In this document: positions 1-9,545 of the stretch, one piece after another
Layout: every line of letters begins with the position of its first letter
Position numbering within the stretch: position 1 is the first letter of the stretch
NCBI RefSeq assembly: GCF_900116635.1
Contig: NZ_FPBJ01000009.1
Location: forward strand, 28,090 to 92,089
Source of the DNA: Xenorhabdus koppenhoeferi
Lineage (GTDB): Bacteria; Pseudomonadota; Gammaproteobacteria; Enterobacterales; Enterobacteriaceae
Direction of reading: 5' to 3'
DNA length: 64,000 nucleotides
Program-made: the position numbers and the translations under genes
The notes under the pieces: model-generated
Database searches by the model: none
What the model was told of the DNA's origin: nothing
The model's input: only the letters and a program-made list of their open reading frames with translations

Positions 1-98
1 GGTTGAATTCGGAACAGATCAAAGCGGCTGCCGTAGACTTGTCAAAAACAGGTTACGGCAAATATTTAATGGATTTGCTCAATGTCTATTCACGCTAA
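1..98 (+). CDS. rffH: Glucose-1-phosphate thymidylyltransferase, C-terminal end only
   Basis: Only the last 31 codons lie in the window, read in the frame starting at base 3 and ending at the TAA at 96-98. The peptide contains KTGYGKYLMDLL, which matches the C-terminal end of RffH/RmlA2, where E. coli has KTGYGQYLLELL. The enzyme makes dTDP-glucose, the first step towards dTDP-Fuc4NAc, the third sugar of enterobacterial common antigen. The stop overlaps the start of wecD by 17 bases, as expected inside the ECA operon. Assignment rests on the short match plus the position directly before wecD. Confidence 0.85.
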   Translation, partial: LNSEQIKAAAVDLSKTGYGKYLMDLLNVYSR

Positions 99-807
99 TC
101 TTGAACCACTGGTTTGGGATAGCCAGTTTTTTGGTTTGTCCACCGCCCGCCTGAATTTATCACCTGAAGCGGCAGTGGTAATAACCTCCCATCTGGATAA
201 ATATGCACTGGTGCAGGCAAAGGTGCCTGCCCAGCAGACGGCGATTATTGATGAACTGTCTGTTCTGGGCTTTTCTCTGGTAGAAGGTGAGGCAGATTTA
301 CTGTTATCGCTTGATGCCGGGGGATTGGCAGGTACTCAAACCGGACAAAATTCAGCTTCAGAACTCATTACTGCAAAACCACAAGATATACCTGCATTGA
401 AAGCGGTTGCGGAGCAGGTATTCAAGGCAAGCCGCTTCCGCGCGCCGTGGTATCAAACGGGTGACAGCGGCCGGTTCTATGCGATGTGGGTTGAAAAAGC
501 GGTTTTGGGCACATTTGATCACGAATGCCTGCTTATCAATAATGAATACGGTCAAATGATGGGATTCGTCACCTTACGAGATATCGGTAGCCATGAAGCG
601 CGTATTGGCTTACTGGCAGCCGTACCAGACAATCATCATCAAGGAATTGGGAAAAAATTAATGTCGGTGGCGCAGCAGTGGTGTCATCATCATCAGATTC
701 AGCAGCTGAGAGTGGCAACACAAATCAGTAACATTGCTGCCTTGCGTCTTTATACACGTCGTGGTGCCATCATCGAGAGCACCGCATATTGGTTATACAG
801 AGGATGA
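82..807 (+). CDS. wecD: dTDP-fucosamine N-acetyltransferase (ECA synthesis)
   Basis: A 241-residue GNAT-family acetyltransferase (also called RffC). It acetylates dTDP-4-amino-4,6-dideoxygalactose with acetyl-CoA, giving dTDP-Fuc4NAc for ECA. The acetyl-CoA loop is visible as HHQGIGKK near residue 190, followed by the typical C-terminal segment with ATQISNIAALRLYTRRGA. It is slightly longer than the E. coli protein (about 224 residues). The ATG at 82 overlaps the end of rffH, and the stop almost touches the wecE start at 809. Cytoplasmic enzyme; identity is firm from context and motif. Confidence 0.93.
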   Translation: MSIHANLEPLVWDSQFFGLSTARLNLSPEAAVVITSHLDKYALVQAKVPAQQTAIIDELSVLGFSLVEGEADLLLSLDAGGLAGTQTGQNSASELITAKPQDIPALKAVAEQVFKASRFRAPWYQTGDSGRFYAMWVEKAVLGTFDHECLLINNEYGQMMGFVTLRDIGSHEARIGLLAAVPDNHHQGIGKKLMSVAQQWCHHHQIQQLRVATQISNIAALRLYTRRGAIIESTAYWLYRG

Positions 808-808
808 A

Positions 809-1939
809 ATGATTCCATTTAACAAACCACCGGTAGTCGGCACTGAACTGGAATACATGAAACAGGCGATAGCCAGTGGTAAATTGTGTGGTGATGGTGA
901 ATTTACCAAACGTTGTGAAACGTGGATGGAACAGCGCTTTGGTTGCCCGAAAGTGTTGCTGACACCTTCTTGTACAGCCTCACTGGAAATGGCAGCTATT
1001 TTGCTGGATATCCAGCCGGGTGATGAAGTTATCATGCCGAGCTATACCTTTGTTTCGACTTCCAACGCTTTCGTCCTGCGTGGTGCAACCATTGTGTTCG
1101 TGGATATCCGCCCTGATACCATGAATATTGATGAAACCCACATTGAAGCAGCCATTACAGAAAAAACCCGAGTTATTGTACCAGTGCATTATGCGGGTGT
1201 AGCCTGTGAAATGGATACCATCATGGCATTGGCGGAAAAATATAATCTGTATGTGGTTGAAGATGCGGCACAAGGCATCATGTCTACCTATAAAGGCCGC
1301 GCTCTGGGTACGATTGGGCATATTGGTTGTTTCAGTTTTCATGAAACCAAAAACTACTCAGCGGGTGGTGAAGGCGGTGCAACATTAATTAATGTTAAAT
1401 CCTTAATAGAACGAGCTGAAATTATTCGCGAGAAAGGCACCAATCGGAGCCAGTTTTTCCGTGGGCAGGTAGATAAATATACTTGGCACGATATCGGTTC
1501 CAGCTATTTGATGTCTGACCTGCAAGCGGCTTACCTGTGGGGACAGCTGGAAATTGCTGAGAAAATCAACCAACGCCGTCTGGCTTTATGGGATAACTAT
1601 TATCAGTCACTGAAACCACTGGCAGATGCCGGGCATTTGATTTTGCCAATTGTCCCGGAAGGTTTGGAACACAATGCCCATATGTTCTATATCAAGCTGA
1701 AAGAGATTGAAGAACGTAGTGAATTCAGTCGTTATATGAAAGAGCATGGTGTCCTGAGTGTTTTCCACTATGTTGCACTACATACTAGCCCAGCAGGTGA
1801 AAAATGTGGTTATTTCCACGGTGAGGATCGTTTCACGACGCGTGAAAGTGACCGTTTAGTTCGTTTACCGATGTTCTATAACATTACCGACGAAGAGCAG
1901 CAGGTTGTAATAAACCGCATCAAGGAATTTTTCGCCTGA
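809..1939 (+). CDS. wecE: dTDP-4-amino-4,6-dideoxygalactose transaminase
   Basis: PLP-dependent sugar aminotransferase of the DegT/DnrJ/EryC1 family (RffA), 376 residues from the ATG at 809, the same length as E. coli WecE. It converts dTDP-4-keto-6-deoxyglucose to the 4-amino sugar that WecD then acetylates. The PLP lysine lies in SFHETKNYSAGGEGG, and the conserved VEDAAQG segment binds the cofactor ring. The reading frame is open further upstream (from 734), but MIPFNKPPVVGTE is the family N-terminus, so 809 is preferred. It sits one base after the wecD stop. Confidence 0.95.
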   Translation: MIPFNKPPVVGTELEYMKQAIASGKLCGDGEFTKRCETWMEQRFGCPKVLLTPSCTASLEMAAILLDIQPGDEVIMPSYTFVSTSNAFVLRGATIVFVDIRPDTMNIDETHIEAAITEKTRVIVPVHYAGVACEMDTIMALAEKYNLYVVEDAAQGIMSTYKGRALGTIGHIGCFSFHETKNYSAGGEGGATLINVKSLIERAEIIREKGTNRSQFFRGQVDKYTWHDIGSSYLMSDLQAAYLWGQLEIAEKINQRRLALWDNYYQSLKPLADAGHLILPIVPEGLEHNAHMFYIKLKEIEERSEFSRYMKEHGVLSVFHYVALHTSPAGEKCGYFHGEDRFTTRESDRLVRLPMFYNITDEEQQVVINRIKEFFA

Positions 1940-1940
1940 T

Positions 1941-3191
1941 ATGTCACTGGCTAAAGCTTCTGTCTGGACTGCGGGTTCCACACTGATCAAAATCGGTGTG
2001 GGATTGCTGGTCATTAAACTGCTCGCCGTGTCTTTTGGTCCAACAGGTGTGGGGCAAGCAGGTAACTTCCGCCAACTCATTACCGTACTGGGGGTGTTGT
2101 CTGGCGCCGGCATTTTTAATGGTGTTACCAAATACGTTGCGGAATATCATCAGCAACCAGAAAGGCTTAAATCTGTATTGGGTACATCGTCCTCGATTAT
2201 TCTGGGTTTTTCGACCCTTCTGGCAGTAATTTTTCTCTTGTTCAGTGATGCCATCAGTGAGGGATTATTTGGTTACAACCGTTACAAAACGGTTGTGCAG
2301 GCACTCGCATTTATTCAAATGGGGATCGCATACGCCAACTATTTTCTGGCAATCTTGAAAGGTTTCAGAGATGCTCAAGGCAATGCACTTGCCATTATTC
2401 TTGGCAGTTTAGTCGGTGTGATTGCTTATAGTCTCTGCTATTGGTTGGGAGGCTATGAAGGGGCATTAGCAGGGTTGGCCTTGGTGCCCGCACTGGTGGT
2501 TTTACCTGCGGGGATGATGATCCTGCATCGCAAGGTTATTGCCTTTTCGGCATTGAAACCCATGTGGGATCGCGCTATTGCGAGCCATTTGGGAAAATTT
2601 ACCCTGATGGCGCTGTTGACTTCCATGACTCTGCCAGTCGCTTATATCATGATGCGAAACCTGCTGGCAGCACGTTATAGCTGGGAAGAGGTTGGAATTT
2701 GGCAGGGAGTAAGCAGTATTTCGGATGCTTATTTACAATTTATGACTGCATCTTTTACTGTCTATCTTTTGCCGACACTCGCTCGTTTGGAAAGTAAGCA
2801 AGAAATCAGCCGCGAAATTGTGAAAGCGCTGAAATTTGTTTTACCTGCCGTGGCGGCGGCCAGCTTCTCAGTCTGGTTGTTGCGTGACTTTGTCATTTGG
2901 CTGTTGTTTTCCGATGAATTTACCGTGATGCGGGATCTGTTTGTATGGCAGTTAGTGGGGGATGTGCTGAAAGTGGGTGCCTATGTTTTTGGTTATTTGG
3001 TGATAGCGAAAGCTGCTCTGCGTTTTTATATACTGGCTGAAATCAGTCAATTTTTTCTGCTGACGGGGTTCTCCCATTGGTTGATACCGATTAACGGCGC
3101 ATTGGGGGCGGCTCAGTCATATATGGCAACTTACATTGTTTATTTCATTCTTTGTTGTAGCGTATTTATTATTTATCGCAGGCGAGCATGA
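1941..3191 (+). CDS. wzxE: Lipid III flippase of ECA
   Basis: Polytopic inner-membrane protein of 416 residues, polysaccharide transport (MOP/Wzx) family, with about twelve hydrophobic segments spread along its length. It translocates undecaprenyl-PP-linked ECA trisaccharide (lipid III) to the periplasmic face. It begins one base after the wecE stop, and its TGA overlaps the wecF ATG (ATGA), so the two are probably translationally coupled. Assignment is from family character and the invariant wecE-wzxE-wecF order. Confidence 0.93.
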   Translation: MSLAKASVWTAGSTLIKIGVGLLVIKLLAVSFGPTGVGQAGNFRQLITVLGVLSGAGIFNGVTKYVAEYHQQPERLKSVLGTSSSIILGFSTLLAVIFLLFSDAISEGLFGYNRYKTVVQALAFIQMGIAYANYFLAILKGFRDAQGNALAIILGSLVGVIAYSLCYWLGGYEGALAGLALVPALVVLPAGMMILHRKVIAFSALKPMWDRAIASHLGKFTLMALLTSMTLPVAYIMMRNLLAARYSWEEVGIWQGVSSISDAYLQFMTASFTVYLLPTLARLESKQEISREIVKALKFVLPAVAAASFSVWLLRDFVIWLLFSDEFTVMRDLFVWQLVGDVLKVGAYVFGYLVIAKAALRFYILAEISQFFLLTGFSHWLIPINGALGAAQSYMATYIVYFILCCSVFIIYRRRA

Positions 3192-4294
3192 CAACCCTAA
3201 TTCACGTTTTGGGATCGGATATCCCGCATCATAATCAAACGTTACTGAATTTTTTTAATGACGTTTTGACCCGAAAAATGAACTTCCCAGTCAAACCGTG
3301 TTTTATGGTGGTATCTAAAGACCACACATGGCTATCAAATTATCCTAACTTGGCAATCTCGGTGTATGACAGCAAATCTGCTCTGTCACGGGCAGTGATC
3401 GGGACAGCACAAGGAAACAGAACAACCCGTTTCTTTTTCCACGGTCAGTTTAATGCTGCTTTATGGATAGCCCTATTGATGGGTAAAATTAAGCGACATC
3501 AATTTTTGTGGCATGTATGGGGAGCTGATTTATATGAAGAATCCCGCCAACTGAAATTCCGTTTGTTCTATTTGTTTCGTCGTTTGGCACAAAAGCGGGT
3601 AGGGCATATTTTTGCCACGCGCGGTGATCTTCAGCATTTTTTCCAGCATATTTCCCGTTATTCTGAGCAGTCAAAATCAGATGCGCCATCATCATTACTC
3701 TATTTCCCAACCCGCATGGACTCTGCGCTCACGGTAACGGAAAAAATACTCGCTCCTGAAGGGGTCACTATCTTATTAGGAAATTCAGGAGATCAATCCA
3801 ACCGCCATATTGAAGCCTTACATAAGATCCAACGCCAGTTTGGTGATGAGGCGCGGGTCATCATGCCAATGGGTTATCCCGATAATAACCAAGCTTATAT
3901 CCACCGTGTGGAGCAAGCCGCATTGTCACTGTTTCCAGAGCAAAATGTCCGTATCCTGAAAAATCAAATGGCATTTGGCGAATATTTACCATTGTTGCAC
4001 CAATGCGATTTGGGTTATTTCATTTTCAACCGCCAGCAGGGTATTGGAACACTCTGTTTGTTGATTCAATTTGGTATTCCGTTTGTTTTGAGCCGCCAGA
4101 ATCCATTCTGGCATGATTTAAGGGAACAGCAGGTTCCTGTTCTGTTTGATGGTGATGAACTGAATAAACTCTGGGTGCAGGAAGCACAGCGTCAGATGCT
4201 GTCCCTCGATAAAAAGGCGATAGCCTTTTTTGATCCCAATTTTATTGAGGGGTGGAAAGCTGCCCTATCGGCAGCATCTGGAGAGTATCAATGA
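3188..4294 (+). CDS. wecF: TDP-Fuc4NAc:lipid II Fuc4NAc transferase
   Basis: A 368-residue glycosyltransferase of the WecF/RffT family (GT56). It adds Fuc4NAc to lipid II, completing the ECA repeat unit as lipid III on the cytoplasmic face of the inner membrane. The N-terminal part ([13 protein letters not shown]) and the central HVWGADLYE segment are family landmarks. It overlaps wzxE by four bases upstream and wzyE by four bases downstream. Length is close to the E. coli protein (359). Confidence 0.93.
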   Translation: MTTLIHVLGSDIPHHNQTLLNFFNDVLTRKMNFPVKPCFMVVSKDHTWLSNYPNLAISVYDSKSALSRAVIGTAQGNRTTRFFFHGQFNAALWIALLMGKIKRHQFLWHVWGADLYEESRQLKFRLFYLFRRLAQKRVGHIFATRGDLQHFFQHISRYSEQSKSDAPSSLLYFPTRMDSALTVTEKILAPEGVTILLGNSGDQSNRHIEALHKIQRQFGDEARVIMPMGYPDNNQAYIHRVEQAALSLFPEQNVRILKNQMAFGEYLPLLHQCDLGYFIFNRQQGIGTLCLLIQFGIPFVLSRQNPFWHDLREQQVPVLFDGDELNKLWVQEAQRQMLSLDKKAIAFFDPNFIEGWKAALSAASGEYQ

Positions 4295-5718
4295 CCTTGA
4301 CACAATTCGGTGGGTTACTTGTCGTTTACGTGATCTCGCTGGTCTTTATCCTGACTTTGACGTATCAAGAATTTCGGCGTGTCCGCTTTAACTTTAATGT
4401 TTTCTTTTCCTTGTTGTATCTGCTGACATTTTATTTTGGCTTCCCGCTGACGAGCATATTGGTTTTCAAGTTTGATGTACAAGTTGTGCCAGTGGATGCT
4501 TTGCTGCATGCAATGTTAGCGTCAGGCTGCTTTTATGCTATTTATTATGTCGCTTATAAAACCCGGCTCAGTTATAAAATCCGCAGTAATAGTGATATAG
4601 AATCAGAAACACCCTCTGCTGTGGTATCGCGCAGGCCCTTGTTTACCATGAATCGGGTGGAAACTAATCTGACCTGGCTGTTACTTGCTGGTATTGCTAT
4701 CGTTACAGTGGGTTTGTTTTCTATGCAGAATGGTTTTTTGCTGTTCAAATTGCAGTCTTACAGCCAGATATTTTCCAGCCAAGTTTCCGGTGTGGCACTC
4801 AAGCGATTCTTCTATTTTTTCATCCCTGCCATGTTGGTGGTATTTTTCCTGAAACCGACCAAAATTCGTTGGTTGTGCTTCCTGGTAGGAACGGTAGGGT
4901 TTGGGATTCTGACTTATGTGATAGTCGGGGGAACACGGGCTAACATTATTATCGCGTTTGCACTGTTCTTGTTTATTGGCATTGTCCGTGGTTGGATTAC
5001 GTTGTGGATGTTGTTTGCAGCAGGTGGCATGGGGGTCGTTGGCATGTTCTGGCTGGCCTTGAAACGCTATAGCCTGGACGTGAGTGGCGCAGAAGCTTTT
5101 TATACTTTTCTGTACCTCACCCGGGATACTTTTTCGCCGTGGGAAAACTTGGCGCTGTTGCTGGATAATTACAACAAAATAGATTTTCAGGGGCTGGCAC
5201 CGATTGTCCGTGATTTTTATGTCTTTATTCCCAGCTGGTTATGGCCAGAGCGGCCTGGTTTGATCTGGAATACGGCTAATTACTTTACGTGGGATGTGCT
5301 GAATAATCATTCTGGCCTTGCTATTTCACCAACGCTGATTGGCTCGCTTGTGGTTATGGGGGGAGTATTTTTTATCCCTTTGGGGGCGATTATTGTCGGT
5401 TTTATTATCAAATGGTTTGATTGGATCTATGAAACAGGAAAACAGGAAAGTAATCGCTATAAGGCGGCGATTTTACAAGCCTTCTGTTTTGGTGCAATTT
5501 TTAACATGATCGTTCTTGTCCGAGAGGGTGTGGATTCTTTTTTTTCTCGTGCTGTGTTCTTTTGCATTGTATTTGGCCTCTGTCTGGTTGTGGCTAACTT
5601 ACTGTATTGGTTATTTGAAAGCGCCGGGCTGATTCGAAAGTTAGTTGTCAGTAATTTGACTACTCCACAAAAAACATCTGTTGTTTTGGATGTAAGGAAG
5701 AAAAATGGTGTTAAATAA
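4291..5718 (+). CDS. wzyE: ECA polysaccharide polymerase
   Basis: Integral membrane protein with about eleven hydrophobic segments, 475 residues from the ATG at 4291. It polymerises ECA repeat units in the periplasmic leaflet together with WzzE. Conserved family stretches include [26 protein letters not shown] and [15 protein letters not shown]. The frame is open to 4252, but [10 protein letters not shown] fits the family start and gives the ATGA overlap with wecF. The C-terminus is about 20 residues longer than in E. coli and ends inside the wecG start region. Confidence 0.93.
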   Translation: MTLTQFGGLLVVYVISLVFILTLTYQEFRRVRFNFNVFFSLLYLLTFYFGFPLTSILVFKFDVQVVPVDALLHAMLASGCFYAIYYVAYKTRLSYKIRSNSDIESETPSAVVSRRPLFTMNRVETNLTWLLLAGIAIVTVGLFSMQNGFLLFKLQSYSQIFSSQVSGVALKRFFYFFIPAMLVVFFLKPTKIRWLCFLVGTVGFGILTYVIVGGTRANIIIAFALFLFIGIVRGWITLWMLFAAGGMGVVGMFWLALKRYSLDVSGAEAFYTFLYLTRDTFSPWENLALLLDNYNKIDFQGLAPIVRDFYVFIPSWLWPERPGLIWNTANYFTWDVLNNHSGLAISPTLIGSLVVMGGVFFIPLGAIIVGFIIKWFDWIYETGKQESNRYKAAILQAFCFGAIFNMIVLVREGVDSFFSRAVFFCIVFGLCLVVANLLYWLFESAGLIRKLVVSNLTTPQKTSVVLDVRKKNGVK

Positions 5719-6442
5719 CATTCCTAAATATTGCATTCGTGGCCTCAATATCTGGGGATTTCATAATATGTCGAATTTCCTTGATCATCTTTTTCAGGAT
5801 GGGCAGGTAAAAACAGGCACATTGGTTGCGATCAATGCAGAAAAAGTCCTCACGGCAGAACAAGATAATGCACTGAATATGTTGCTGGATGAGGCTGAAT
5901 ACCTATATGCAGACGGGATTAGCATTGTCCGTGCCATTCGTCGTAAATACCCTGATGCAGATGTATCGCGTATTGCAGGTGCGGACTTGTGGGAAGCCTT
6001 GATGGAACGGGCTGGTCTTGAAGGAACCCCCGTCTTTCTGGTCGGCGGGAAACCAGATATCTTGGCTCAAACTGAAAGCAAATTACGTACTCAGTGGAAC
6101 GTCAATATTGTGGGTAGTCAGGATGGTTATTTTACGCCAGAGACGCGTGATGCGGTGTTTGAACGAATCCATGCCAGCGGTGCAGCAATTATTACTGTGG
6201 CCTTGGGGTCACCTAAACAGGAAATCTTCATGCGTGATTGCCGCAGGATACATCATGATGCTCTGTATATGGGCGTTGGTGGAACGTATGACGTTTTCAC
6301 CGGACATATCAAACGTGCCCCGAAAGTTTGGCAGAATTTAGGCCTGGAATGGCTGTATCGTTTGCTTTCACAACCAAGCCGTATCCGCAGGCAAATTAAC
6401 TTATTAAGATTCCTCGGTTATTATTACGGAGGGAAGCTCTAG
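5705..6442 (+). CDS. wecG: UDP-ManNAcA transferase (lipid II synthase of ECA)
   Basis: WecG/TagA/CpsF-family (GT26) glycosyltransferase of 245 residues, also called RffM. It transfers N-acetyl-D-mannosaminuronate to lipid I, making lipid II of ECA. Family features are AINAEKVL near residue 40, [10 protein letters not shown] with the proposed catalytic Asp, and the C-terminal [23 protein letters not shown]. It overlaps wzyE by 14 bases and is the last gene of the operon, with a terminator-like hairpin 23 bases downstream. Confidence 0.95.
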   Translation: MVLNNIPKYCIRGLNIWGFHNMSNFLDHLFQDGQVKTGTLVAINAEKVLTAEQDNALNMLLDEAEYLYADGISIVRAIRRKYPDADVSRIAGADLWEALMERAGLEGTPVFLVGGKPDILAQTESKLRTQWNVNIVGSQDGYFTPETRDAVFERIHASGAAIITVALGSPKQEIFMRDCRRIHHDALYMGVGGTYDVFTGHIKRAPKVWQNLGLEWLYRLLSQPSRIRRQINLLRFLGYYYGGKL

Positions 6443-6465
6443 CCCAGTAATGCTTCTGTTTTAAT

Positions 6466-6508
6466 CCTGCTGCTTCAATGATGTGTTATTCATATGCAGC
6501 AGGTTTTC
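6466..6508 (+). terminator. Rho-independent terminator of the ECA operon
   Basis: Perfect 8-bp inverted repeat CCTGCTGC (6466-6473) and GCAGCAGG (6496-6503), followed by TTTT. It stands just after wecG. The loop is 22 bases, longer than typical. Confidence 0.6.
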
Positions 6509-6799
6509 ATCTCACTTCTTATTTTTTGTCCGGTCGGCTTCTTTGTATTTGTCAAAACGGAATTTGGCAAAAACGTGAAATAATCACCTTGTTGGCAGAT
6601 CAAAAAATTACCATGATTGAGTTATTTTTCCCGATTACGGTGCCGAATCAAGCTGGCATTGTTCCAATTTTATAATTTTTTATTTCACTGATCGGCAAAA
6701 CGTGTTTTGATCCCAGCCTTTTTTACAATGATTGATTATCAATGCCTGTATTTTTTCTGTTTGCAAATATAAACATCATAAAAGTGGATAGGGAGTTTT
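6509..6799. other. Intergenic region upstream of thrP
   Basis: AT-rich stretch with no convincing gene. A 65-codon frame at 6478-6675 overlaps the terminator and has no recognisable product. A ribosome-binding site (AGGGAG) lies about 8 bases before the thrP ATG, so the thrP promoter must lie here. I could not single out a -35/-10 pair with confidence. Confidence 0.5.
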
Positions 6800-8167
6800 A
6801 TGAGTGATTCAAAACAGAGCCTGCAAAGGGGACTTGAGGCACGTCATATTGAACTGATTGCGCTGGGTGGCACTATCGGTGTAGGGCTGTTCATGGGTTC
6901 AGCAAGTACTTTGAAATGGGCTGGACCTTCTGTTTTACTGGCCTACATTATTGCTGGGCTTTTTGTCTTTTTTATCATGCGTTCAATGGGGGAAATGTTG
7001 TTTATTGAACCTGTAACAGGTTCATTTGCTGCGTTCGGGCATAAGTACCTTAGCCCGTATTGGGGGTGCCTGACTGCGTGGGGTTACTGGTTCATGTGGG
7101 TCTCAGTGGGGATCTCGGAAATCACAGCCATAGGAGTATATGCCGAATTCTGGTTCCCAGAACTGCCTCAGTGGGTTTCTGCGTTGGCTGCGGTCGGATT
7201 GGTTGCCTTGGCAAACATGGCCGCCGTGCGACTGTATGGTGAATTGGAATTCTGGTTTGCCATGATCAAAGTGACGACGATTATCGTGATGATCCTGATT
7301 GGCATCGGTTTGATTTTTTTCGGTTTAGGTAATGACTGGCAACCTATCGGGTTGGATAATCTGACCTCACACGGTGGTTTTTTCTCCGGTGGTTGGAAAG
7401 GATTTTTATTTGCCCTTTGTATTGTTGTCGCCTCCTATCAGGGGGTTGAATTGGTGGGTATCACCGCAGGTGAAGCGAAAAATCCACAGGTCACGATTAA
7501 AAAAGCGATCAACAATATCCTATGGCGTATTTTGATTTTCTATGTCGGCGCTATTTTTATTGTTGTGACGTTGTTCCCGTGGACAGAAGTGGGTGCACAT
7601 GGGAGTCCGTTTGTGATGACTTTTGCCAAAGTGGGTATTGTTTCCGCGGCCGCAGTCATTAACTTCGTTGTTCTGACGGCTGCACTTTCAGGATGTAACA
7701 GTGGAATGTACAGTGGTGGCAGAATGTTGTATGCCCTGGCGCAAAACCGTCAATTGCCAGCATCACTGCTGAAATTGTCAAAAAATGGGGTGCCGGTGAA
7801 ATGTATAGCAATCACTATCGGCTGTTTGATCGCGGGTTCTAGCCTGAATTATATCATCCCAAACCCACAGTCGGTCTTTGTGTACGTTTATAGTGCCAGC
7901 GTATTGCCCGGCATGGTGCCATGGTTTGTCATTCTGGTAAGTCAGTTACGTTTCCGTAAGCATCATGAGGAAGCCTTAAAGCAGCATCGGTTCAAATCGA
8001 TCCTGTTCCCTTATGTCAATTACCTGACGTTGATTTTTCTGTGTTGTGTCTTGGTCGGCATGGCGATTAATCCAGATACACGTTTCTCACTCATGGTCGG
8101 GGGCGCATTTTTGTTGCTTGTATCGTCAGCCTATTGGTTTATGAAACTGATTTGCAGAAAAAATTAA
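6800..8167 (+). CDS. thrP: Threonine/serine-type amino acid:proton symporter
   Basis: Amino acid permease of the APC superfamily (AAT family), 455 residues with twelve predicted membrane helices, close to E. coli ThrP (YifK, 461 residues). The N-terminal signature [19 protein letters not shown] is the family substrate- and Na/H-binding loop in helix 1. The location between wecG and the argX-hisR-leuT-proM tRNA operon is identical to E. coli, which supports the orthologue call over the related permeases. The start at 6800 has a good AGGGAG site. Confidence 0.88.
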   Translation: MSDSKQSLQRGLEARHIELIALGGTIGVGLFMGSASTLKWAGPSVLLAYIIAGLFVFFIMRSMGEMLFIEPVTGSFAAFGHKYLSPYWGCLTAWGYWFMWVSVGISEITAIGVYAEFWFPELPQWVSALAAVGLVALANMAAVRLYGELEFWFAMIKVTTIIVMILIGIGLIFFGLGNDWQPIGLDNLTSHGGFFSGGWKGFLFALCIVVASYQGVELVGITAGEAKNPQVTIKKAINNILWRILIFYVGAIFIVVTLFPWTEVGAHGSPFVMTFAKVGIVSAAAVINFVVLTAALSGCNSGMYSGGRMLYALAQNRQLPASLLKLSKNGVPVKCIAITIGCLIAGSSLNYIIPNPQSVFVYVYSASVLPGMVPWFVILVSQLRFRKHHEEALKQHRFKSILFPYVNYLTLIFLCCVLVGMAINPDTRFSLMVGGAFLLLVSSAYWFMKLICRKN

Positions 8168-8282
8168 ATGAATTTTTAAGGCTGATTATTAACCAGTAAA
8201 ATCAGTTGCGGTGAAAAATGATGTCTTTATCAGCTAAATGAACAAAGCGTAATCAAACGCATCATTTCTTTTAAAAAATCGC

Positions 8283-8332
8283 TGGACAGTACGACATTAA
8301 ATCCGTACTATCCTCCACCGCAACGGCGTTAA
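8283..8332 (+). promoter_or_regulatory. Promoter of the Arg-His-Leu-Pro tRNA operon
   Basis: TGGACA at 8283-8288, a 17-base spacer, and TACTAT at 8306-8311, followed by a GC-rich discriminator (CCTCCACCGC). That discriminator is typical of stringently controlled stable-RNA promoters. The element ends about 20 bases before the first tRNA. Confidence 0.65.
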
Positions 8333-8409
<77 letters not shown>

Positions 8410-8466
8410 TTTAGAGCGTGCAAGAGCAGTGGCAATGAGTTATCGTGGTGAAATACGTTGTAAAGT

Positions 8467-8530
8467 AAGCAGTATTTAAAAAAGCAGTATTTAAAAAGAT
8501 AGTAGTAAAGATAGTAGTGTAGTAAAGATA
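8467..8530 (+). repeat. 15-bp tandem repeat in the tRNA-Arg/tRNA-His spacer
   Basis: GCAGTATTTAAAAAA is repeated with period 15 (8469-8483, 8484-8497), then a run of AGTAGTAAAGATAGTAG-like repeats continues to 8530. The spacer within this tRNA operon is thereby about 129 bases. It is transcribed with the tRNAs and must be removed in processing. Confidence 0.7.
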
Positions 8531-8538
8531 ATAGTTAT

Positions 8539-8615
8539 GGTGGCTATAGCTCAGTTGGTAGAGCCCTGGATTGTGATTCCAGTCGTCGCGAGTTCGAGTC
8601 TCGTTAGCCACCCCA
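8539..8615 (+). tRNA. hisR: tRNA-His(GTG)
   Basis: 77 nt including the encoded G at -1 and CCA. The anticodon is GTG (GGATTGTGATTCC). The T arm (GCGAGTTCGAGTCTCGT) is identical to that of the tRNA-Gly genes at 37534, 41675 and 45609. Confidence 0.97.
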
Positions 8616-8630
8616 TCTTTTTTATGAAAC

Positions 8631-8717
8631 GCGAGGGTGGCGGAATTGGTAGACGCGCTAGCTTCAGGTGTTAGTGTTCTTACGGACGTGGGGGTTCAAG
8701 TCCCCCTCTTCGCACCA
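8631..8717 (+). tRNA. leuT: tRNA-Leu(CAG)
   Basis: 87-nt class II tRNA with a long variable arm (GTTCTTACGGAC) and encoded CCA; anticodon CAG. The acceptor stem contains two G-U pairs near its base. Third gene of the operon. Confidence 0.96.
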
Positions 8718-8758
8718 TAAAAAAGAGATTTAGAAAGGCAATTTAGAAAGACATAGTT

Positions 8759-8835
8759 CGGCGAGTAGCGCAGCTTGGTAGCGCAACTGGTTTGGGACCA
8801 GTGGGTCGGAGGTTCGAATCCTCTCTCGCCGACCA
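8759..8835 (+). tRNA. proM: tRNA-Pro(TGG)
   Basis: 77 nt with encoded CCA and anticodon TGG in the loop TTTGGGA. Last gene of the tRNA operon, as proM is in E. coli. Confidence 0.97.
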
Positions 8836-8845
8836 GATTCTGAGG

Positions 8846-8872
8846 AAGCCCCGCAATAGCGGGGCTTTTTCT
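8846..8872 (+). terminator. Rho-independent terminator of the tRNA operon
   Basis: AAGCCCCGC (8846-8854), loop AATA, GCGGGGCTT (8859-8867), then TTTT. Strong GC-rich stem with a short loop, 10 bases after tRNA-Pro. Confidence 0.93.
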
Positions 8873-8912
8873 TCTTTCTTCTTTCTTCTTTCTTCTTCTT
8901 TATTTCTTTTCC
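8868..8912 (+). repeat. Pyrimidine microsatellite (TTCTTTC type)
   Basis: A run of repeated TTCTTTC/TTC units directly after the tRNA operon terminator. It is all T and C on this strand for about 30 bases and could vary in length by slippage. Confidence 0.7.
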
Positions 8913-9018
8913 TGCCTATAAAACGTTTTATTTTCTCGTCTATTCCCCTTCGATTTCTTTATATTGTTTTAACGGTTATTTTTAAGTGATGTTGTATTTC
9001 AACGACAAACCATGTTCC

Positions 9019-9103
9019 AAATGTCTCAAATAGAAGACATTTAAATTATTGATTTTAAATGTATATTATCAATGGGCTTGCGGAGCGTCTCAAATGAGAG
9101 ACG
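9019..9103. promoter_or_regulatory. Pair of operator-like palindromes
   Basis: Two related inverted repeats. The first is AAATGTCT (9019-9026) and AGACATTT (9035-9042); the second is CGTCT (9086-9090) and AGACG (9099-9103). Both have 8-base centres, CAAATAGA and CAAATGAG, so they share the pattern GTCTCAAATRRRAGAC. Centres are 64 bases apart. They lie upstream of the decayed ORF at 9182, which suggests paired sites for one regulator. The regulator is unknown. Confidence 0.5.
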
Positions 9104-9181
9104 GTATTTTTGATATGTCCTAGTGAAAGCAAAATGTTGATAACGGAAAGTCAGTTACTGCCTGGATAAGAAGGATTTACT

Positions 9182-9321
9182 TTGAGTGAACAAGTTGGCA
9201 TGTTAAATGCATTACTAAAACTTGTAGATGCTCATCCCACTCCTTATGACAGTATTCTCTTCATAAACCTGGGGATGATGCAGAGCTGATTGTCGGTGCC
9301 TATGGTCCACGTTATAGATGA
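9182..9321 (+). pseudogene. Small decayed ORF, unrecognised
   Basis: A TTG at 9182 preceded by AAGGA opens 35 codons that look coding (SEQVGMLNALLKLVDAHPTP, then YDSILFINLG) and stop at 9287-9289. Around 9272 the other frame continues plausibly with DDAELIVGAYGPRYR and stops at 9319-9321. The simplest reading is one protein of about 46 residues broken by a one-base shift. I do not recognise a family. It could also be chance, given the short length. Confidence 0.4.
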
Positions 9322-9401
9322 GTAAGTATCACTGTCTTTTCATCACAAACCGGACACAACGTTGAGTGAGGCACCATCCGTCTGTAGACCTGATTGTATT
9401 T

Positions 9402-9433
9402 ATACACCTGTCTTTTTGATAGGTGTTTTTTTT
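9402..9433 (+). terminator. Rho-independent terminator
   Basis: ACACCTGTC and GATAGGTGT flank a short T-rich loop and are followed by TTTTTTT. Nine-base stem with one G-T pair. It would end transcripts from the decayed ORF at 9182. Confidence 0.7.
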
Positions 9434-9484
9434 GTCTACAGGAAGTGGAGATTGCTTTTCAACCAGATTATGGTGGTGGAACCA

Positions 9485-9527
9485 CGGCTAACGATTCAAG
9501 GCGAATCTGAATATTTATCGTTAGCCG
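9485..9527. terminator. Inverted repeat downstream of hemY
   Basis: Perfect 11-bp inverted repeat CGGCTAACGAT (9485-9495) and ATCGTTAGCCG (9517-9527), lying 19 bases beyond the hemY stop. There is no clean T-run on the minus strand, so it may be an mRNA 3' stabilising hairpin rather than a strict terminator. Confidence 0.5.
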
Positions 9528-9545
9528 AGGGATAAATAATACGTC

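Noticed and set aside
6478..6675. 65-codon ORF after wecG
   Set aside because: It overlaps the operon terminator hairpin, has no ribosome site and no recognisable domain.
8868..8912. CRISPR-like repeat
   Set aside because: It is a simple pyrimidine microsatellite without spacers; no CRISPR array or cas gene was seen in the window.
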